DNA of 30,022 bases. Source: Burkholderiaceae bacterium. GTDB taxonomy: Bacteria; Pseudomonadota; Gammaproteobacteria; Burkholderiales; Burkholderiaceae. The translations under genes and the position numbers were made by a program. The notes under the pieces are model-generated. The model was not told the origin of the DNA. It was given only the letters and a program-made list of their open reading frames with translations, and ran no database searches. The stretch's first letter is position 1. Each line of letters starts with the position of its first letter. Where the stretch lies: NCBI GenBank assembly GCA_021166835.1, contig JAJPEN010000001.1, positions 1 to 30,022 on the forward strand. The letters are read 5' to 3'. Of the stretch, positions 16,237 to 28,881 are shown in pieces.

Positions 16237-16254
16237 TATCTCTTATATAAGATA
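16237..16254. promoter_or_regulatory. Palindromic candidate operator in the gntR-mdh divergent region
   Basis: TCTTATATAAGA (16241-16252) is a perfect 12-bp palindrome, strikingly AT-rich in this high-GC context. It is flanked by a second symmetric pair, TATCT (16237-16241) and AGATA (16250-16254). The embedded TATATA could also serve as the -10 box of gntR, which would give autorepression. Site and spacing suit a GntR dimer; binding is inferred. Confidence 0.6.
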
Positions 16255-16263
16255 GCAAGGCGG

Positions 16264-16293
16264 TTGACACCGGCGGCCCTGGCGGAATAGACT
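16264..16293 (+). promoter_or_regulatory. Probable sigma-70 promoter of mdh and downstream genes
   Basis: A perfect TTGACA (16264-16269) is followed, after 18 bases, by TAGACT (16288-16293, 4 of 6 matches). Transcription would start near 16300, about 30 bases before the mdh ATG. The palindrome at 16241-16252 lies just upstream of the -35 box. Confidence 0.55.
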
Positions 16294-16331
16294 CGGCGGC
16301 TGCCGAACACCCCGAAACGAGGTCTCTCCCC

Positions 16332-17318
16332 ATGCCCAAACCCGCCAAGCGCGTCGCCGTCACCGGCGCTGCCGGCCAGATCGGCTACAGCCTGCTGTTT
16401 CGCATCGCCAACGGCGATCTGCTCGGCAAGGATCAGCCGGTCATCCTGCAGCTGCTCGACATCACGCCGGCGCTTGCCGCCGTGCGCGGCGTCGTCATGG
16501 AGCTGGAAGACTGCGCCTTCCCGCTGCTCGCCGGCGTGGTCGTCACCGACGATCCGAAAGTGGCGTTCCGCGACGCCGACTACGCGCTGCTGGTCGGCGC
16601 CCGCCCGCGCACGAAGGGCATGGAGCGCAAGGACCTGCTCGAGGCCAACGGCGCGATCTTCACCGTCCAGGGCCGCGCGCTCGACGAAGTCGCCAGCCGC
16701 GACTGCCGCATCCTCGTCGTCGGCAACCCGGCGAACACCAACGCGTACATCGCGATGAAATCGGCGCCGAACCTGCCGAAGAAGAACTTCAGCGCGATGC
16801 TGCGGCTGGACCACAACCGCGCGCTGTCGCAGCTGGCCGCGCGCCTGGGCAAGCCGGTGGACCGCATCGAGAAGCTCGTCGTCTGGGGCAACCACAGCCC
16901 GACGATGTATCCCGACTACCGCTTCGCCACCGTCGACGGCCGGTCGGTACGCGAGCTGGTCGGCGACGAAACCTGGAACCGCGACGTCTTCATTCCCACC
17001 GTCGGCAAGCGCGGCGCGGCGATCATCGAGGCGCGCGGGCTGTCGTCGGCCGCTTCGGCAGCCAACGCCGCGCTCGACCACATGCGCGACTGGGCGCTGG
17101 GCGCCGGCGAGCGCTGGGTAACGATGGGCATCCCGTCGGACGGCGCCTACGGCATTCCCGAAGGAATCATCTACGGCTTCCCCGTGCTGTGCCGCGGCAA
17201 CGGCGAGTACGAACTCGTGCGCGACCTGCCGATCGACGAGTTCAGCCGCTCGAAGATGGATCACACGCTGAACGAGCTGCTCGAAGAGCGCGACGGCATC
17301 GCGCACCTGCTCGGTTGA
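16332..17318 (+). CDS. mdh: Malate dehydrogenase (NAD)
   Basis: This 328-residue enzyme oxidises malate to oxaloacetate. The NAD fold starts [15 protein letters not shown] near residues 8-22. The mobile-loop arginines are in [16 protein letters not shown]. The cofactor segment is [10 protein letters not shown], and the catalytic histidine lies in [13 protein letters not shown]. It belongs to the group of cytosolic-type MDHs common in Betaproteobacteria. The ATG has GAGG about 8 bases upstream. It is the first plus-strand gene after the divergent gntR region, so it probably shares regulation with the prp genes downstream; only 38 bases separate it from prpB. Confidence 0.97.
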   Translation: MPKPAKRVAVTGAAGQIGYSLLFRIANGDLLGKDQPVILQLLDITPALAAVRGVVMELEDCAFPLLAGVVVTDDPKVAFRDADYALLVGARPRTKGMERKDLLEANGAIFTVQGRALDEVASRDCRILVVGNPANTNAYIAMKSAPNLPKKNFSAMLRLDHNRALSQLAARLGKPVDRIEKLVVWGNHSPTMYPDYRFATVDGRSVRELVGDETWNRDVFIPTVGKRGAAIIEARGLSSAASAANAALDHMRDWALGAGERWVTMGIPSDGAYGIPEGIIYGFPVLCRGNGEYELVRDLPIDEFSRSKMDHTLNELLEERDGIAHLLG

Positions 17319-17323
17319 GCGCC

Positions 17324-17365
17324 CTCAGGTGAGTACGCTCAGGTGAGTACGCTCAGATGAGTACG
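17324..17365 (+). repeat. Three tandem 14-base units spanning the prpB start
   Basis: CTCAGGTGAGTACG occurs at 17324-17337 and 17338-17351, then as CTCAGATGAGTACG at 17352-17365. Each of the first two units contains an SD-like AGGTGAG and a GTG. In the third unit a G-to-A change creates the ATG (17357) used by prpB. The GTGs open five-codon frames that close on the next unit's TGA. Confidence 0.9.
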
Positions 17366-18247
17366 ATGACGCCCAGCGCCGGAAAGCGCTTTCGCGAAGC
17401 GCTCGCCGCCGAGCAGCCGCTGCAGGTGGTCGGGACGATCAACGCGAACCACGCGCTGCTCGCCCAGCAGGCGGGCTTTCGCGCGATCTACGTGTCGGGC
17501 GGCGGCGTCGCCGCCGGTTCGCTCGGCGTGCCCGACCTCGGCATCAGCGGCCTGGAAGACGTGCTGATCGACGTGCGGCGCATCACCGACGTCTGCACGG
17601 CTCCGCTGCTGGTGGACGTCGACACCGGTTTCGGCGCCTCGGCGTTCAACGTCGCGCGCACCACGCGCTCGATGATCAAGGCCGGCGCCGCGGCGATGCA
17701 CATCGAAGACCAGGTCGGCGCCAAGCGCTGCGGGCATCGCCCGGGCAAGGAGATCGTCTCCCAGCAGGAGATGGTCGACCGCATCCGCGCGGCAGCCGAT
17801 GCGCGCACCGATCCCGACTTCTTCCTGATGGCGCGCACCGACGCGCTCGCCGTCGAAGGGCTCGATCGCGCGATCGAGCGCGCGATCGCCTGCGTGGAGG
17901 CCGGCGCCGACGGCATCTTCCCCGAGGCGATGACCGAGCTTTCGATGTACCGGCGCTTCGCCGACGCGGTGAAGGTGCCGGTGCTGGCGAACATCACCGA
18001 GTTCGGGCAGACGCCGCTGTTCACCGTGGACGAACTGAGGAGCGTCGGCGTGTCGATGGTGCTCTATCCGCTGTCGGCCTTCCGCGCGATGAACAAGGCG
18101 GCGCAGGAGGTCTATTCGGCGCTGCGCCGCGACGGCACGCAGAAGGCGGTGCTCGACCGCATGCAGACGCGCCAGGAACTGTACGACGCGATCGGCTACT
18201 GGGATTACGAACGCAAGCTCGACGAACTGTTCTCGCGCCCGAAGTGA
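17357..18247 (+). CDS. prpB: 2-methylisocitrate lyase
   Basis: This 296-residue enzyme of the PEP mutase/isocitrate lyase superfamily cleaves 2-methylisocitrate to pyruvate and succinate, the last step of the methylcitrate cycle. The catalytic signature KRCGHRPGK lies near residue 124, and the metal-binding DVDTGFG near 92-98. Length and the absence of the large isocitrate-lyase insertion argue for PrpB. The ATG at 17357 lies in the third unit of a 14-base tandem repeat; AGGTGA of the second unit serves as ribosome site 10 bases upstream. A second ATG at 17366 would shorten it by three residues. prpC follows after 37 bases. Confidence 0.94.
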   Translation: MSTMTPSAGKRFREALAAEQPLQVVGTINANHALLAQQAGFRAIYVSGGGVAAGSLGVPDLGISGLEDVLIDVRRITDVCTAPLLVDVDTGFGASAFNVARTTRSMIKAGAAAMHIEDQVGAKRCGHRPGKEIVSQQEMVDRIRAAADARTDPDFFLMARTDALAVEGLDRAIERAIACVEAGADGIFPEAMTELSMYRRFADAVKVPVLANITEFGQTPLFTVDELRSVGVSMVLYPLSAFRAMNKAAQEVYSALRRDGTQKAVLDRMQTRQELYDAIGYWDYERKLDELFSRPK

Positions 18248-18284
18248 AGCGCGCGCCCCGAACCCCCCGATACGGAACGACGCG

Positions 18285-19448
18285 ATGACCGACAACGCCA
18301 CGGCCACCCCTGCCGGACCGAAGCCGAAGAAATCCGTTGCCCTGTCCGGCGTCGTCGCCGGCAACACCGCGCTGTGTTCGGTGGGGCGCACCGGCAACGA
18401 CCTGCACTACCGCGGCTACGACATCCTCGAGATGGCCGACGTCGCCGAGTTCGAGGAGATCGCCTACCTGCTCGTGCACGGCCGGCTGCCGAAGCGCGCC
18501 GAGCTGGTCGCCTACAAGGCGAAACTGCGCTCGCTGCGCGGGCTGCCGGCGGCGGTGCAGGCGGCGCTCGAAGCCCTGCCCGCCTCGGCGCACCCGATGG
18601 ACGTGCTGCGCACCGGCGTCTCGGTGCTCGGCTGCGTGCTGCCGGAGAAGGAAGACCACAACGTCGCCGGCGCGCGCGACATCGCCGACCGCCTGCTCGC
18701 CTCGCTCGGCTCGATGCTGCTCTACTGGTGGCATTACGCGACCAACGGCCGCCGCATCGAGGTGCAGACCGACGACGACACGATCGGCGGCCATTTCCTG
18801 CACCTGCTGCACGGACGCGAACCGTCGGCCGCATGGGTGCGGGCGATGCACACGTCGCTGAACCTGTACGCCGAGCACGAGTTCAACGCGTCCACGTTCA
18901 CCGCGCGCGTCGTCGCCGGCACCGGCTCGGACCTCTACTCGTCGATCACCGGCGCGATCGGCGCACTGCGCGGGCCGAAGCACGGCGGCGCCAACGAAGT
19001 GGCTTTCGAGATCCAGAGCCGCTACGCCGATCCCGACGAGGCCGAGACCGACATCCGCCAGCGCGTCGCCAACCGCGAAGTCGTCATCGGCTTCGGGCAC
19101 CCGGTGTACACGATCTCCGATCCGCGCAACAAGGTGATCAAGGAAGTCGCCCGCACGCTGTCGAAGCAGGCCGGCGACACGAAGCTGTTCGACATCGCCG
19201 CGCGGCTCGAGACGGTGATGTGGGACGTCAAGAAGATGTTCCCCAACCTCGACTGGTTCAGCGCGGTCAGCTATCACCTGATGGGCGTGCCCACCGCGAT
19301 GTTCACGCCGCTGTTCGTCATTTCGCGCACCTCGGGCTGGGCGGCGCACGTCATCGAGCAGCGTCTCGACGGCAAGATCATCCGCCCGAGCGCGAACTAC
19401 GTCGGGCCGGACGACCGCCGATACGTGCCGCTCGCCGAGCGCGGCTGA
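18285..19448 (+). CDS. prpC: 2-methylcitrate synthase
   Basis: This 387-residue citrate-synthase-fold enzyme condenses propionyl-CoA with oxaloacetate. Its short N-terminus, [17 protein letters not shown] and [13 protein letters not shown] are typical of PrpC and distinguish it from the longer GltA encoded at 10119-11432. The catalytic histidine/aspartate segments [13 protein letters not shown] and [12 protein letters not shown] are intact. GGAACG precedes the ATG. Position between prpB and prpD settles the assignment, although such enzymes usually retain some activity with acetyl-CoA. Confidence 0.95.
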   Translation: MTDNATATPAGPKPKKSVALSGVVAGNTALCSVGRTGNDLHYRGYDILEMADVAEFEEIAYLLVHGRLPKRAELVAYKAKLRSLRGLPAAVQAALEALPASAHPMDVLRTGVSVLGCVLPEKEDHNVAGARDIADRLLASLGSMLLYWWHYATNGRRIEVQTDDDTIGGHFLHLLHGREPSAAWVRAMHTSLNLYAEHEFNASTFTARVVAGTGSDLYSSITGAIGALRGPKHGGANEVAFEIQSRYADPDEAETDIRQRVANREVVIGFGHPVYTISDPRNKVIKEVARTLSKQAGDTKLFDIAARLETVMWDVKKMFPNLDWFSAVSYHLMGVPTAMFTPLFVISRTSGWAAHVIEQRLDGKIIRPSANYVGPDDRRYVPLAERG

Positions 19449-19478
19449 GAAACCCCCTTCGCAGGAACGAGAGCAGAC

Positions 19479-20933
19479 ATGGGTGGCCACATTTCCACGA
19501 CCGGCCGGCCGCAGCCGGACAAGGTCCTCGTCGACATCGTCGACTACGCCCTGAACTACGACATCGGCAGCCGCGAAGCGCTCGATACCGCGGCCGCCTG
19601 CCTGATCGACACGCTCGGCTGCGGCCTCGAGGCGCTCGACTATCCGGCGTGCACGAAGCTGCTCGGCCCGGTGGTTCCGGGCACCGTCGTGCCCAACGGC
19701 GCGAAGGTGCCGGGCACGCAGTTCCAGCTCGACCCGGTCCAGGCCGCGTTCAACATCGGCGCGATGATCCGCTGGCTCGACTTCAACGACACCTGGCTCG
19801 CCGCCGAATGGGGGCATCCGTCGGACAACCTGGGCGGCATCCTCGCCACCGCCGACTGGCTCAGCCGCACCGCGATCGCGCAGGGCAAGGCGCCGCTGAC
19901 GATGCGCACGGTGCTCGAGTCGATGGTCAAGGCGCACGAGATCCAGGGCGTGATCGCGCTGGAGAACTCGTTCAACCGCGTCGGGCTCGATCACGTCGTG
20001 CTGGTGAAGGTGGCCTCCACCGCGGTGTGCGGCCGGATGATGGGCCTGTCGCGCGACGAGCTGATCAACGCGGTCTCGCTCGCCTGGGTCGACGGCCAGT
20101 CGCTGCGCACCTACCGCCACGCGCCGAACACCGGCTCGCGCAAGAGCTGGGCGGCGGGCGACGCCACCAGCCGCGCCGTGCGCCTGGCGCTGATCGCGCG
20201 CACCGGCGAGATGGGCTATCCGTCGGTGCTCAGCGCGAAGACCTGGGGCTTCTACGACGTGCTGTTCAAGGGCAAGGAATTCAGCTTCCAGCGCCCCTAC
20301 GGCAGCTACGTGATGGAGAACGTGCTCTTCAAGATCTCGTTCCCCGCCGAGTTCCACGCGCAGACCGCGGTCGAGTGCGCGATGACGCTGCACCGGCAAC
20401 TGAAGGAAGCCGGCCGCCCGGTCGAGGACATCGCGAAGATCACGATCCGCACGCACGAATCGGCGATCCGCATCATCGACAAGAAGGGCCCGCTGGACAA
20501 CCCGGCCGATCGCGACCACTGCATCCAGTACATGGTGGCCGTGCCGCTGATCTTCGGCCGGCTCACCGCCGCCGACTACGAAGACTCGGTCGCCGCCGAT
20601 CCGCGCATCGACGCGCTGCGCGCGAAGATGAGCTGCGTGGAAGACGAGCAGTTCACGCGCGATTATCTCGACCCCGAGAAGCGCTCGATCGCCAACGGCA
20701 TCACGATCGAGTTCGCCGACGGCCGCAGGCTGCCGGAAGTCGTCGTCGAATATCCGGTCGGACATCGCCGCCGGCGCGCCGAGGGGCTTCCGCTGCTGGT
20801 CGAGAAGTTCCGCACGAATCTCGCGCGCCGCTTCCCGGCACGCCAGCAGCAACGCATCCTGGAGGCGTCGCTCGAGCGCGCGAAGCTCGAAGCGATGACG
20901 GTGCCGGACTACGTCGACCTGTACGTAATCTGA
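19479..20933 (+). CDS. prpD: 2-methylcitrate dehydratase (MmgE/PrpD family)
   Basis: This 484-residue protein is full length for PrpD (about 480 residues). It dehydrates 2-methylcitrate to 2-methyl-cis-aconitate without an iron-sulfur cluster. The segments [25 protein letters not shown] start, [20 protein letters not shown] near residues 96-115, and [19 protein letters not shown] are characteristic. It starts 30 bases after prpC with AGGA upstream. This organism uses PrpD rather than the AcnD/PrpF pair in this locus. The hydratase needed next could be AcnA, encoded two genes on. Confidence 0.94.
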   Translation: MGGHISTTGRPQPDKVLVDIVDYALNYDIGSREALDTAAACLIDTLGCGLEALDYPACTKLLGPVVPGTVVPNGAKVPGTQFQLDPVQAAFNIGAMIRWLDFNDTWLAAEWGHPSDNLGGILATADWLSRTAIAQGKAPLTMRTVLESMVKAHEIQGVIALENSFNRVGLDHVVLVKVASTAVCGRMMGLSRDELINAVSLAWVDGQSLRTYRHAPNTGSRKSWAAGDATSRAVRLALIARTGEMGYPSVLSAKTWGFYDVLFKGKEFSFQRPYGSYVMENVLFKISFPAEFHAQTAVECAMTLHRQLKEAGRPVEDIAKITIRTHESAIRIIDKKGPLDNPADRDHCIQYMVAVPLIFGRLTAADYEDSVAADPRIDALRAKMSCVEDEQFTRDYLDPEKRSIANGITIEFADGRRLPEVVVEYPVGHRRRRAEGLPLLVEKFRTNLARRFPARQQQRILEASLERAKLEAMTVPDYVDLYVI

Positions 20934-20964
20934 GCGTGATCCGAGCGTGATCCGAATGCGATCT
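20932..20964. repeat. 11-base tandem repeat after prpD
   Basis: GAGCGTGATCC occurs at 20932-20942 and 20943-20953, with a degenerate third copy GAATGCGATCT to 20964. The first copy starts inside the prpD stop codon. It resembles the duplications after korB and mdh in position but not in sequence. Confidence 0.75.
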
Positions 20965-21010
20965 GATCTGGCGCCCCGATCCGGCTGTTGAAATCGATCG
21001 GCGAAACGTC

Positions 21011-21613
21011 GTGCTGCCGGCCTGCCCGTCCCGAGCGATGCTCACCTGCCTCGGCTTCGTCGTCGCGACGTCGAATTCCGTCGCGTCGGACGTCGCGCTG
21101 CATCCCGATCATCCGAAACGGCGCGTCGGACTCTGGGAAGTGCGATCGGTGGGCGTGCAGGCTGCAGGACTCGAATCGACGAAGTTCTGCGTCGGCCCGC
21201 AGACCGACACCGAGACGAACCATCTCGACCGCAGCGTCGGCCGCCGCGGCGCCTGCGACTTCGGGCCTTTCCGGCGCGCCGGAAAGGCATGGCTCGCCGA
21301 ATCGGTCTGCCGCGAAGGACGCACGACGGTCACCAGCCGCTCGATTGCGAGCGGCGACTTCCTTCACCGTTACCGCATCGACACCGTCGTGCAGTACGAC
21401 CCGCCGCTGGCCGGCGTGCGCCGCGAGGACAAGGACGCCCTCGAAGCACGCTGGCTCGGCCCCTGCGCCAGCGGCCAGAAACCCGGCGACGTCGTCGTGC
21501 CCGGCATGGGCACGCTGAACATGGTCGACGGCCAGTTCCGGGCCGAGCCCGAAACGCCGCCCCGCACCGGATCGCGGATGCGCCCGCGTGCAGGTGCGCA
21601 GAACCCGCATTGA
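21011..21613 (+). CDS. Predicted exported DUF3617-type protein
   Basis: This protein is about 200 residues long. The first ~27 residues are hydrophobic and end in SVAS before DVALHPDH, which looks like a cleavable signal peptide. GLWEVRS near residue 40, four later cysteines (in KFCVGP, GACDFG, SVCREG, GPCASG) and [17 protein letters not shown] near 146-162 match what I know of the DUF3617 family: small secreted Betaproteobacterial proteins of unknown role. The start is uncertain; GTG 21011 is used, and ATG 21038 is an alternative, neither with a good ribosome site. It sits between prpD and acnA on the same strand, but a metabolic link is not implied by its sequence. Confidence 0.75.
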   Translation: MLPACPSRAMLTCLGFVVATSNSVASDVALHPDHPKRRVGLWEVRSVGVQAAGLESTKFCVGPQTDTETNHLDRSVGRRGACDFGPFRRAGKAWLAESVCREGRTTVTSRSIASGDFLHRYRIDTVVQYDPPLAGVRREDKDALEARWLGPCASGQKPGDVVVPGMGTLNMVDGQFRAEPETPPRTGSRMRPRAGAQNPH

Positions 21614-21674
21614 AGGCGCAAGCCGCCGCTCCCATCCCCTCCCCGCATTCGCTCTCCCACGAGGCCTCACTGCC

Positions 21675-24374
<2,700 letters not shown>

Positions 24375-24379
24375 GTCGC

Positions 24380-24487
24380 GGGAAGGGGGTAGGGAGAAGG
24401 GGGAAGGGGGAAGGGGAACGGCCCCGACTACGGAAGCCGAGGAGCTTCTCCCCTTCCCCCTTCGCCCTTCCCCCCTTCCCTTCCCTC
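24380..24487. repeat. Imperfect purine/pyrimidine inverted repeat downstream of acnA
   Basis: A G/A-only tract (24380-24418) faces a C/T-rich tract (24446-24487) across a ~27-base centre. AAGGGGGAAGGGG-type blocks in the left arm pair with CCCCTTCCCCCTT blocks in the right, making a long, register-shifting hairpin. The left arm contains at least four runs of three or more G with short loops, so it fits a G-quadruplex pattern; the right arm does so on the other strand. It starts 6 bases after the acnA stop and probably ends or attenuates transcription. Confidence 0.75.
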
Positions 24488-24568
24488 CAGAAGGCCGACA
24501 GTCGGCGCGCACCGCCGGCGTCTCGGGCAACTGGATTACACTTCGCCGTCCAGCGAAGCGTCAGGCCA

Positions 24569-26815
24569 GTGTCCTTGTCCGAATCGTCAGCGCACCTGCT
24601 GCCCGGGGAAGGCAGCATCGCCCCCTTTCCCCGCCTGTTGCTCGCCATCGGCATCGCGTTCCTCGCGTGCCTGGTCGCTCAACTGATCTCTTTCCATACG
24701 ATCGACCTGCTGCTCGTCTGGCCGGGGGCGGCGGTGGCCTTCGCGTTCGCATGGCGCTACGGGCTCGGATGGTCGCTTCCGGCCGCCGCCGGAGCGGCGA
24801 TGTGGGCGTGGATCGAATTCGGCAATGCGAGCACCACGGCCAGCGTGTTCGGCGCGAGCGCGCTGGGCCCGGCGCTCGCCACGCTGGCGCTGCGCAGGAT
24901 CAACGACTGGAAGCCGCCGGAGTATCGGCTCGACGTCGCCGTGCGCTTCATCGCGATCGTCGTGCTCATGGCGGCGCCGTTGGACGCGGGGCTCGCCGGC
25001 GCCGGCTCGAACGTGATCGGCGGCAACGGCGAGGCACACTGGGCGCATCGGTTCCTCGTCTGGTGGCTGATCGACGCGCTGGGCCTGTTGCTGATCGCCC
25101 CGGCGCTGCTCGCCTGGTTCGGCCAGTCGCTGCTTCCAGCCGACGCAGAGCCGCGTCGCGACGAGCCGCTGCTCGATGCGCCGGCCTTCGTGCTGACCTC
25201 ATTGGTCGTCGCGGCCAGCCTCGGCCTGTCGCTGCTCGGCTACGGCACCTACGCCTACGCGCTGCTGTTCCTTTATTTCCCGATCGTCGCCTGGATCGCG
25301 ATCCGGATGAACGAGCGAGCCACCGCGCTGTCGCTGGTCGCGACGACCATTCCGCTGCTCGTCGTGCGCGCGCACCAGATCGCAACGGCCACCGATCCCT
25401 TCGGACGCGCGATCGAAACGTCGATGCTGGTCTTCACTGCAATCGTGGTCGCGCTGATGCTGCAGGCGATCGCCAGCGACCGGCGCTTCGCGCTCGCGCG
25501 CGTCGGCGCACAGGCGCGCGAGGACATGTCCACCGGGCTGCTCAACGACCGCGGCCTCATCGCCGAGGTCGGCGAACGGCTGGCGATGGCCACCCGCCCC
25601 GACTACGGACTGATCGGACTGCACCTGGCGAATTTCGACACACTCAACGACCTGTGCGGAACGATGCCGGCGCTGCAACTCGAACAGAATGCGGCCGCGC
25701 TGCTGCTGCGCCAGTCGGGCGCACGCGCCGCCGCTCGGCTGTCGGGTGGGCGCTTCGCGCTGCTGATCGAGGCCGACTCGGTCGCACAGGTGCGTGCGGT
25801 GGCACGCGAGGTGTATTCGCAGCTCAACGGGCAGCTGTTCAAGACGGTCAACGGCAGCGTGCGACTGCAGACCTGCGTGGGCGGCCTGCTGGTCGACCGG
25901 CATGCGCTGATCAACAGCGAGGATTGCCTGATGTCGCTGTCGGACGCGATGGCGATCGCGGCCAGCGTGCGCGAGCCGCAGTTGTTCGTCGAGCCGCTGT
26001 CGCAGACGATGATCGACGCGCGCCGCGCGCACCAGGGAAAGATCGAGCACATTCGCGAAGCGATCCGCGAGAAGCGCTTCGAGCTGCACGCGCAGCCGAT
26101 CGTGGATCCGGAAGCACCGGCAGGCCTGCTTTCCTACGAAGTACTGATCCGGCTGCTCGACCGCGACGGCGGGCTGATCCGCCCGCCCGAGTTCCTGTCG
26201 CTGGCGGTGCAGGCACAGATGACGCCGGCGATGGATCGCGGCGTCATCCGGCGCATCTTCTCCTGGCTCGCGGCGCGCCCCTACGCGCTGGCGCGCACCT
26301 GGAAGTGCTCGATCAACCTGTCGGGCCTCACGATGAGCGACGGCACGATCGCCGGCTACATCCGCGAGCAGCGCGCCGAATTCAACATTCCGCCCGAGAA
26401 GATCGTCTTCGAGATCACCGAGAGCGAAGCGATCCGCAACCCGGCCGCCGCCTCGCGGCTGGTAGACGACCTGAAGGCCGAAGGCTTCGGAATCGCGCTG
26501 GACGACTTCGGGACCGGACTGGCCACCTTCGAGTACCTGAAGCGTTTCCCGCTCGACTACCTGAAGATCGACGGCTCTTTCATCCGCAACCTGGTGACCA
26601 GCGCGATCGACGAGGAGATCGTGCTGTCCACGGTGCGCGTCGCACGCCGCCTGAACATCCGCACCATCGCCGAGCACGTACACAACCAGGAAATCCTCGA
26701 CCGCCTCACCGAACTGGGCGTGGACCACATCCAGGGTGAGCTGATCGGCAAGGCGGCGCCACTGGACGAGTTGTTCGCCGAGCCGCAGCTGCAGGAGACG
26801 AGCGAGCAGCGCTGA
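24569..26815 (+). CDS. MASE1-like membrane sensor with degenerate GGDEF and EAL domain (probable c-di-GMP phosphodiesterase)
   Basis: This is a 748-residue protein. The first ~300 residues are strongly hydrophobic with about eight helices, resembling a MASE1 sensor. A GGDEF-fold domain follows, but the signature is SGGRFALL near residue 391, so cyclase activity is unlikely. The EAL domain keeps YEVLIRL near 523, INLSG, FEITESE, DDFGTG near 644, LDYLKIDGSF, and IQG near 721, so c-di-GMP hydrolysis looks feasible; AEHVHNQE replaces the usual AEGVE. No ATG opens the frame: GTG 24569 is used, TTG 24575 is possible. A 6-bp hairpin (24541-24558) lies just upstream. It is convergent with the VOC gene and has no visible link to the TCA genes. 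Confidence 0.85.
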   Translation: MSLSESSAHLLPGEGSIAPFPRLLLAIGIAFLACLVAQLISFHTIDLLLVWPGAAVAFAFAWRYGLGWSLPAAAGAAMWAWIEFGNASTTASVFGASALGPALATLALRRINDWKPPEYRLDVAVRFIAIVVLMAAPLDAGLAGAGSNVIGGNGEAHWAHRFLVWWLIDALGLLLIAPALLAWFGQSLLPADAEPRRDEPLLDAPAFVLTSLVVAASLGLSLLGYGTYAYALLFLYFPIVAWIAIRMNERATALSLVATTIPLLVVRAHQIATATDPFGRAIETSMLVFTAIVVALMLQAIASDRRFALARVGAQAREDMSTGLLNDRGLIAEVGERLAMATRPDYGLIGLHLANFDTLNDLCGTMPALQLEQNAAALLLRQSGARAAARLSGGRFALLIEADSVAQVRAVAREVYSQLNGQLFKTVNGSVRLQTCVGGLLVDRHALINSEDCLMSLSDAMAIAASVREPQLFVEPLSQTMIDARRAHQGKIEHIREAIREKRFELHAQPIVDPEAPAGLLSYEVLIRLLDRDGGLIRPPEFLSLAVQAQMTPAMDRGVIRRIFSWLAARPYALARTWKCSINLSGLTMSDGTIAGYIREQRAEFNIPPEKIVFEITESEAIRNPAAASRLVDDLKAEGFGIALDDFGTGLATFEYLKRFPLDYLKIDGSFIRNLVTSAIDEEIVLSTVRVARRLNIRTIAEHVHNQEILDRLTELGVDHIQGELIGKAAPLDELFAEPQLQETSEQR

Positions 26816-26878
26816 GCGGCGCAGCGCAGCGCGCCCGCGACGCGCGGCACGGTTGCCGGCGTCGTTCGATCGTCGGCG

Positions 26879-27295
26879 CTACTGCCTGGCGAACAGCGAC
26901 GACAGGTCGCGAAACGCCTTGAACTCGAGCGCGTTGCCCGAGGGATCGAGGAAGAACATCGTCGCCTGTTCGCCGGGCAGGCCCTGGAAACGCACGTGCG
27001 GTTCGATGACGAAGCGCGTGCCGGCCGCGCGCAGCCTTTCGGCGAGCGCATGCCAGTCGTCCATCGACAGCACGACGCCGAAATGCGGCACCGGCACCGC
27101 GTCGCCGTCGACCTCGTTGTGCGATTTCGCGCGCGGGTGATCGGGCGCGAGATGCGCGACGATCTGGTGGCCGTAGAGGTCGAAATCGATCCACTCGTTC
27201 GAACTGCGCCCTTCGGGGCAGCCGAGCAGATCGCCGTAGAAAGCACGTGCGGCGACCAGGTCGTGCACGGGAAACGCGAGATGAAACGGTTGCAT
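26879..27295 (-). CDS. VOC (glyoxalase/bleomycin-resistance fold) protein
   Basis: This 138-residue protein has two beta-alpha-beta-beta-beta modules. [13 protein letters not shown] at the start gives the first metal-ligand-type histidine, [13 protein letters not shown] near residue 70 the second, and GNALEFKAF near 126 the glutamate. Family members include isomerases, dioxygenases and resistance proteins, so the reaction cannot be named. The ATG at 27295 has GAGG upstream and lies one base after the stop of the sensor kinase, which implies translational coupling. The frame extends 13 codons further upstream into the kinase gene, but family alignment favours this start. Confidence 0.85.
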   Translation of the reverse strand: MQPFHLAFPVHDLVAARAFYGDLLGCPEGRSSNEWIDFDLYGHQIVAHLAPDHPRAKSHNEVDGDAVPVPHFGVVLSMDDWHALAERLRAAGTRFVIEPHVRFQGLPGEQATMFFLDPSGNALEFKAFRDLSSLFARQ

Positions 27296-27296
27296 G

Positions 27297-28520
<1,224 letters not shown>

Positions 28521-28709
28521 CTTCCAAGCACCTGAAAAACGCAGGATACGGGCCGGGCGCCGCAGCGACGGCGTGGCCGGGACCTTCGGGGAATACGGAG
28601 GGGCTCTGAAAGACGATGCTGGAGTCGAGTTTAATTCCTCTCGCGGCGGAAGCAATAGCCATCCGGCGAAGCCGCATGCGCGCGTGTTCCGCAACACCCC
28701 GGAAAGGCC

Positions 28710-28741
28710 AAAGGGTCAGCCTCTTGCGAGGCTGACCCTTT
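28710..28741 (-). terminator. Strong hairpin terminator downstream of tRNA-Pro
   Basis: A perfect 14-bp stem pairs AAAGGGTCAGCCTC (28710-28723) with GAGGCTGACCCTTT (28728-28741) around a four-base loop. On the minus strand it comes 10 bases after the tRNA 3' end, and its 3' arm ends in TTT, as for an intrinsic terminator. Confidence 0.8.
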
Positions 28742-28750
28742 GTCTTTCAA

Positions 28751-28827
28751 TGGTCGGGACGGCGGGATTCGAACTCGCGACCCCTTGCACCCCATGCAAG
28801 TGCGCTACCAGGCTGCGCTACGTCCCG
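28751..28827 (-). tRNA. tRNA-Pro (anticodon GGG)
   Basis: A 77-base cloverleaf with the CCA end encoded. The acceptor stem is CGGGACG/CGTCCCG. The D-arm contains AGCCTGGTA. The anticodon stem CTTGC/GCAAG encloses the loop ATGGGGT, giving anticodon GGG, which reads CCC and CCU. The T-loop is TTCGAAT. In the T-stem GCGAG/CCCGC, one pair is an A-C mismatch; all other stems are perfect. It is downstream of merR on the same strand and followed by a strong terminator. Confidence 0.97.
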
Positions 28828-28881
28828 AAGCCGCGAAGTATATCAGCCCACCATGGCCCGACCTGACGTGCCACAACCGAC

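Noticed and set aside
18021..20852. A 943-codon minus-strand open frame over prpC and prpD
   Set aside because: Composition is typical of an antisense shadow and the plus-strand genes are unmistakable.
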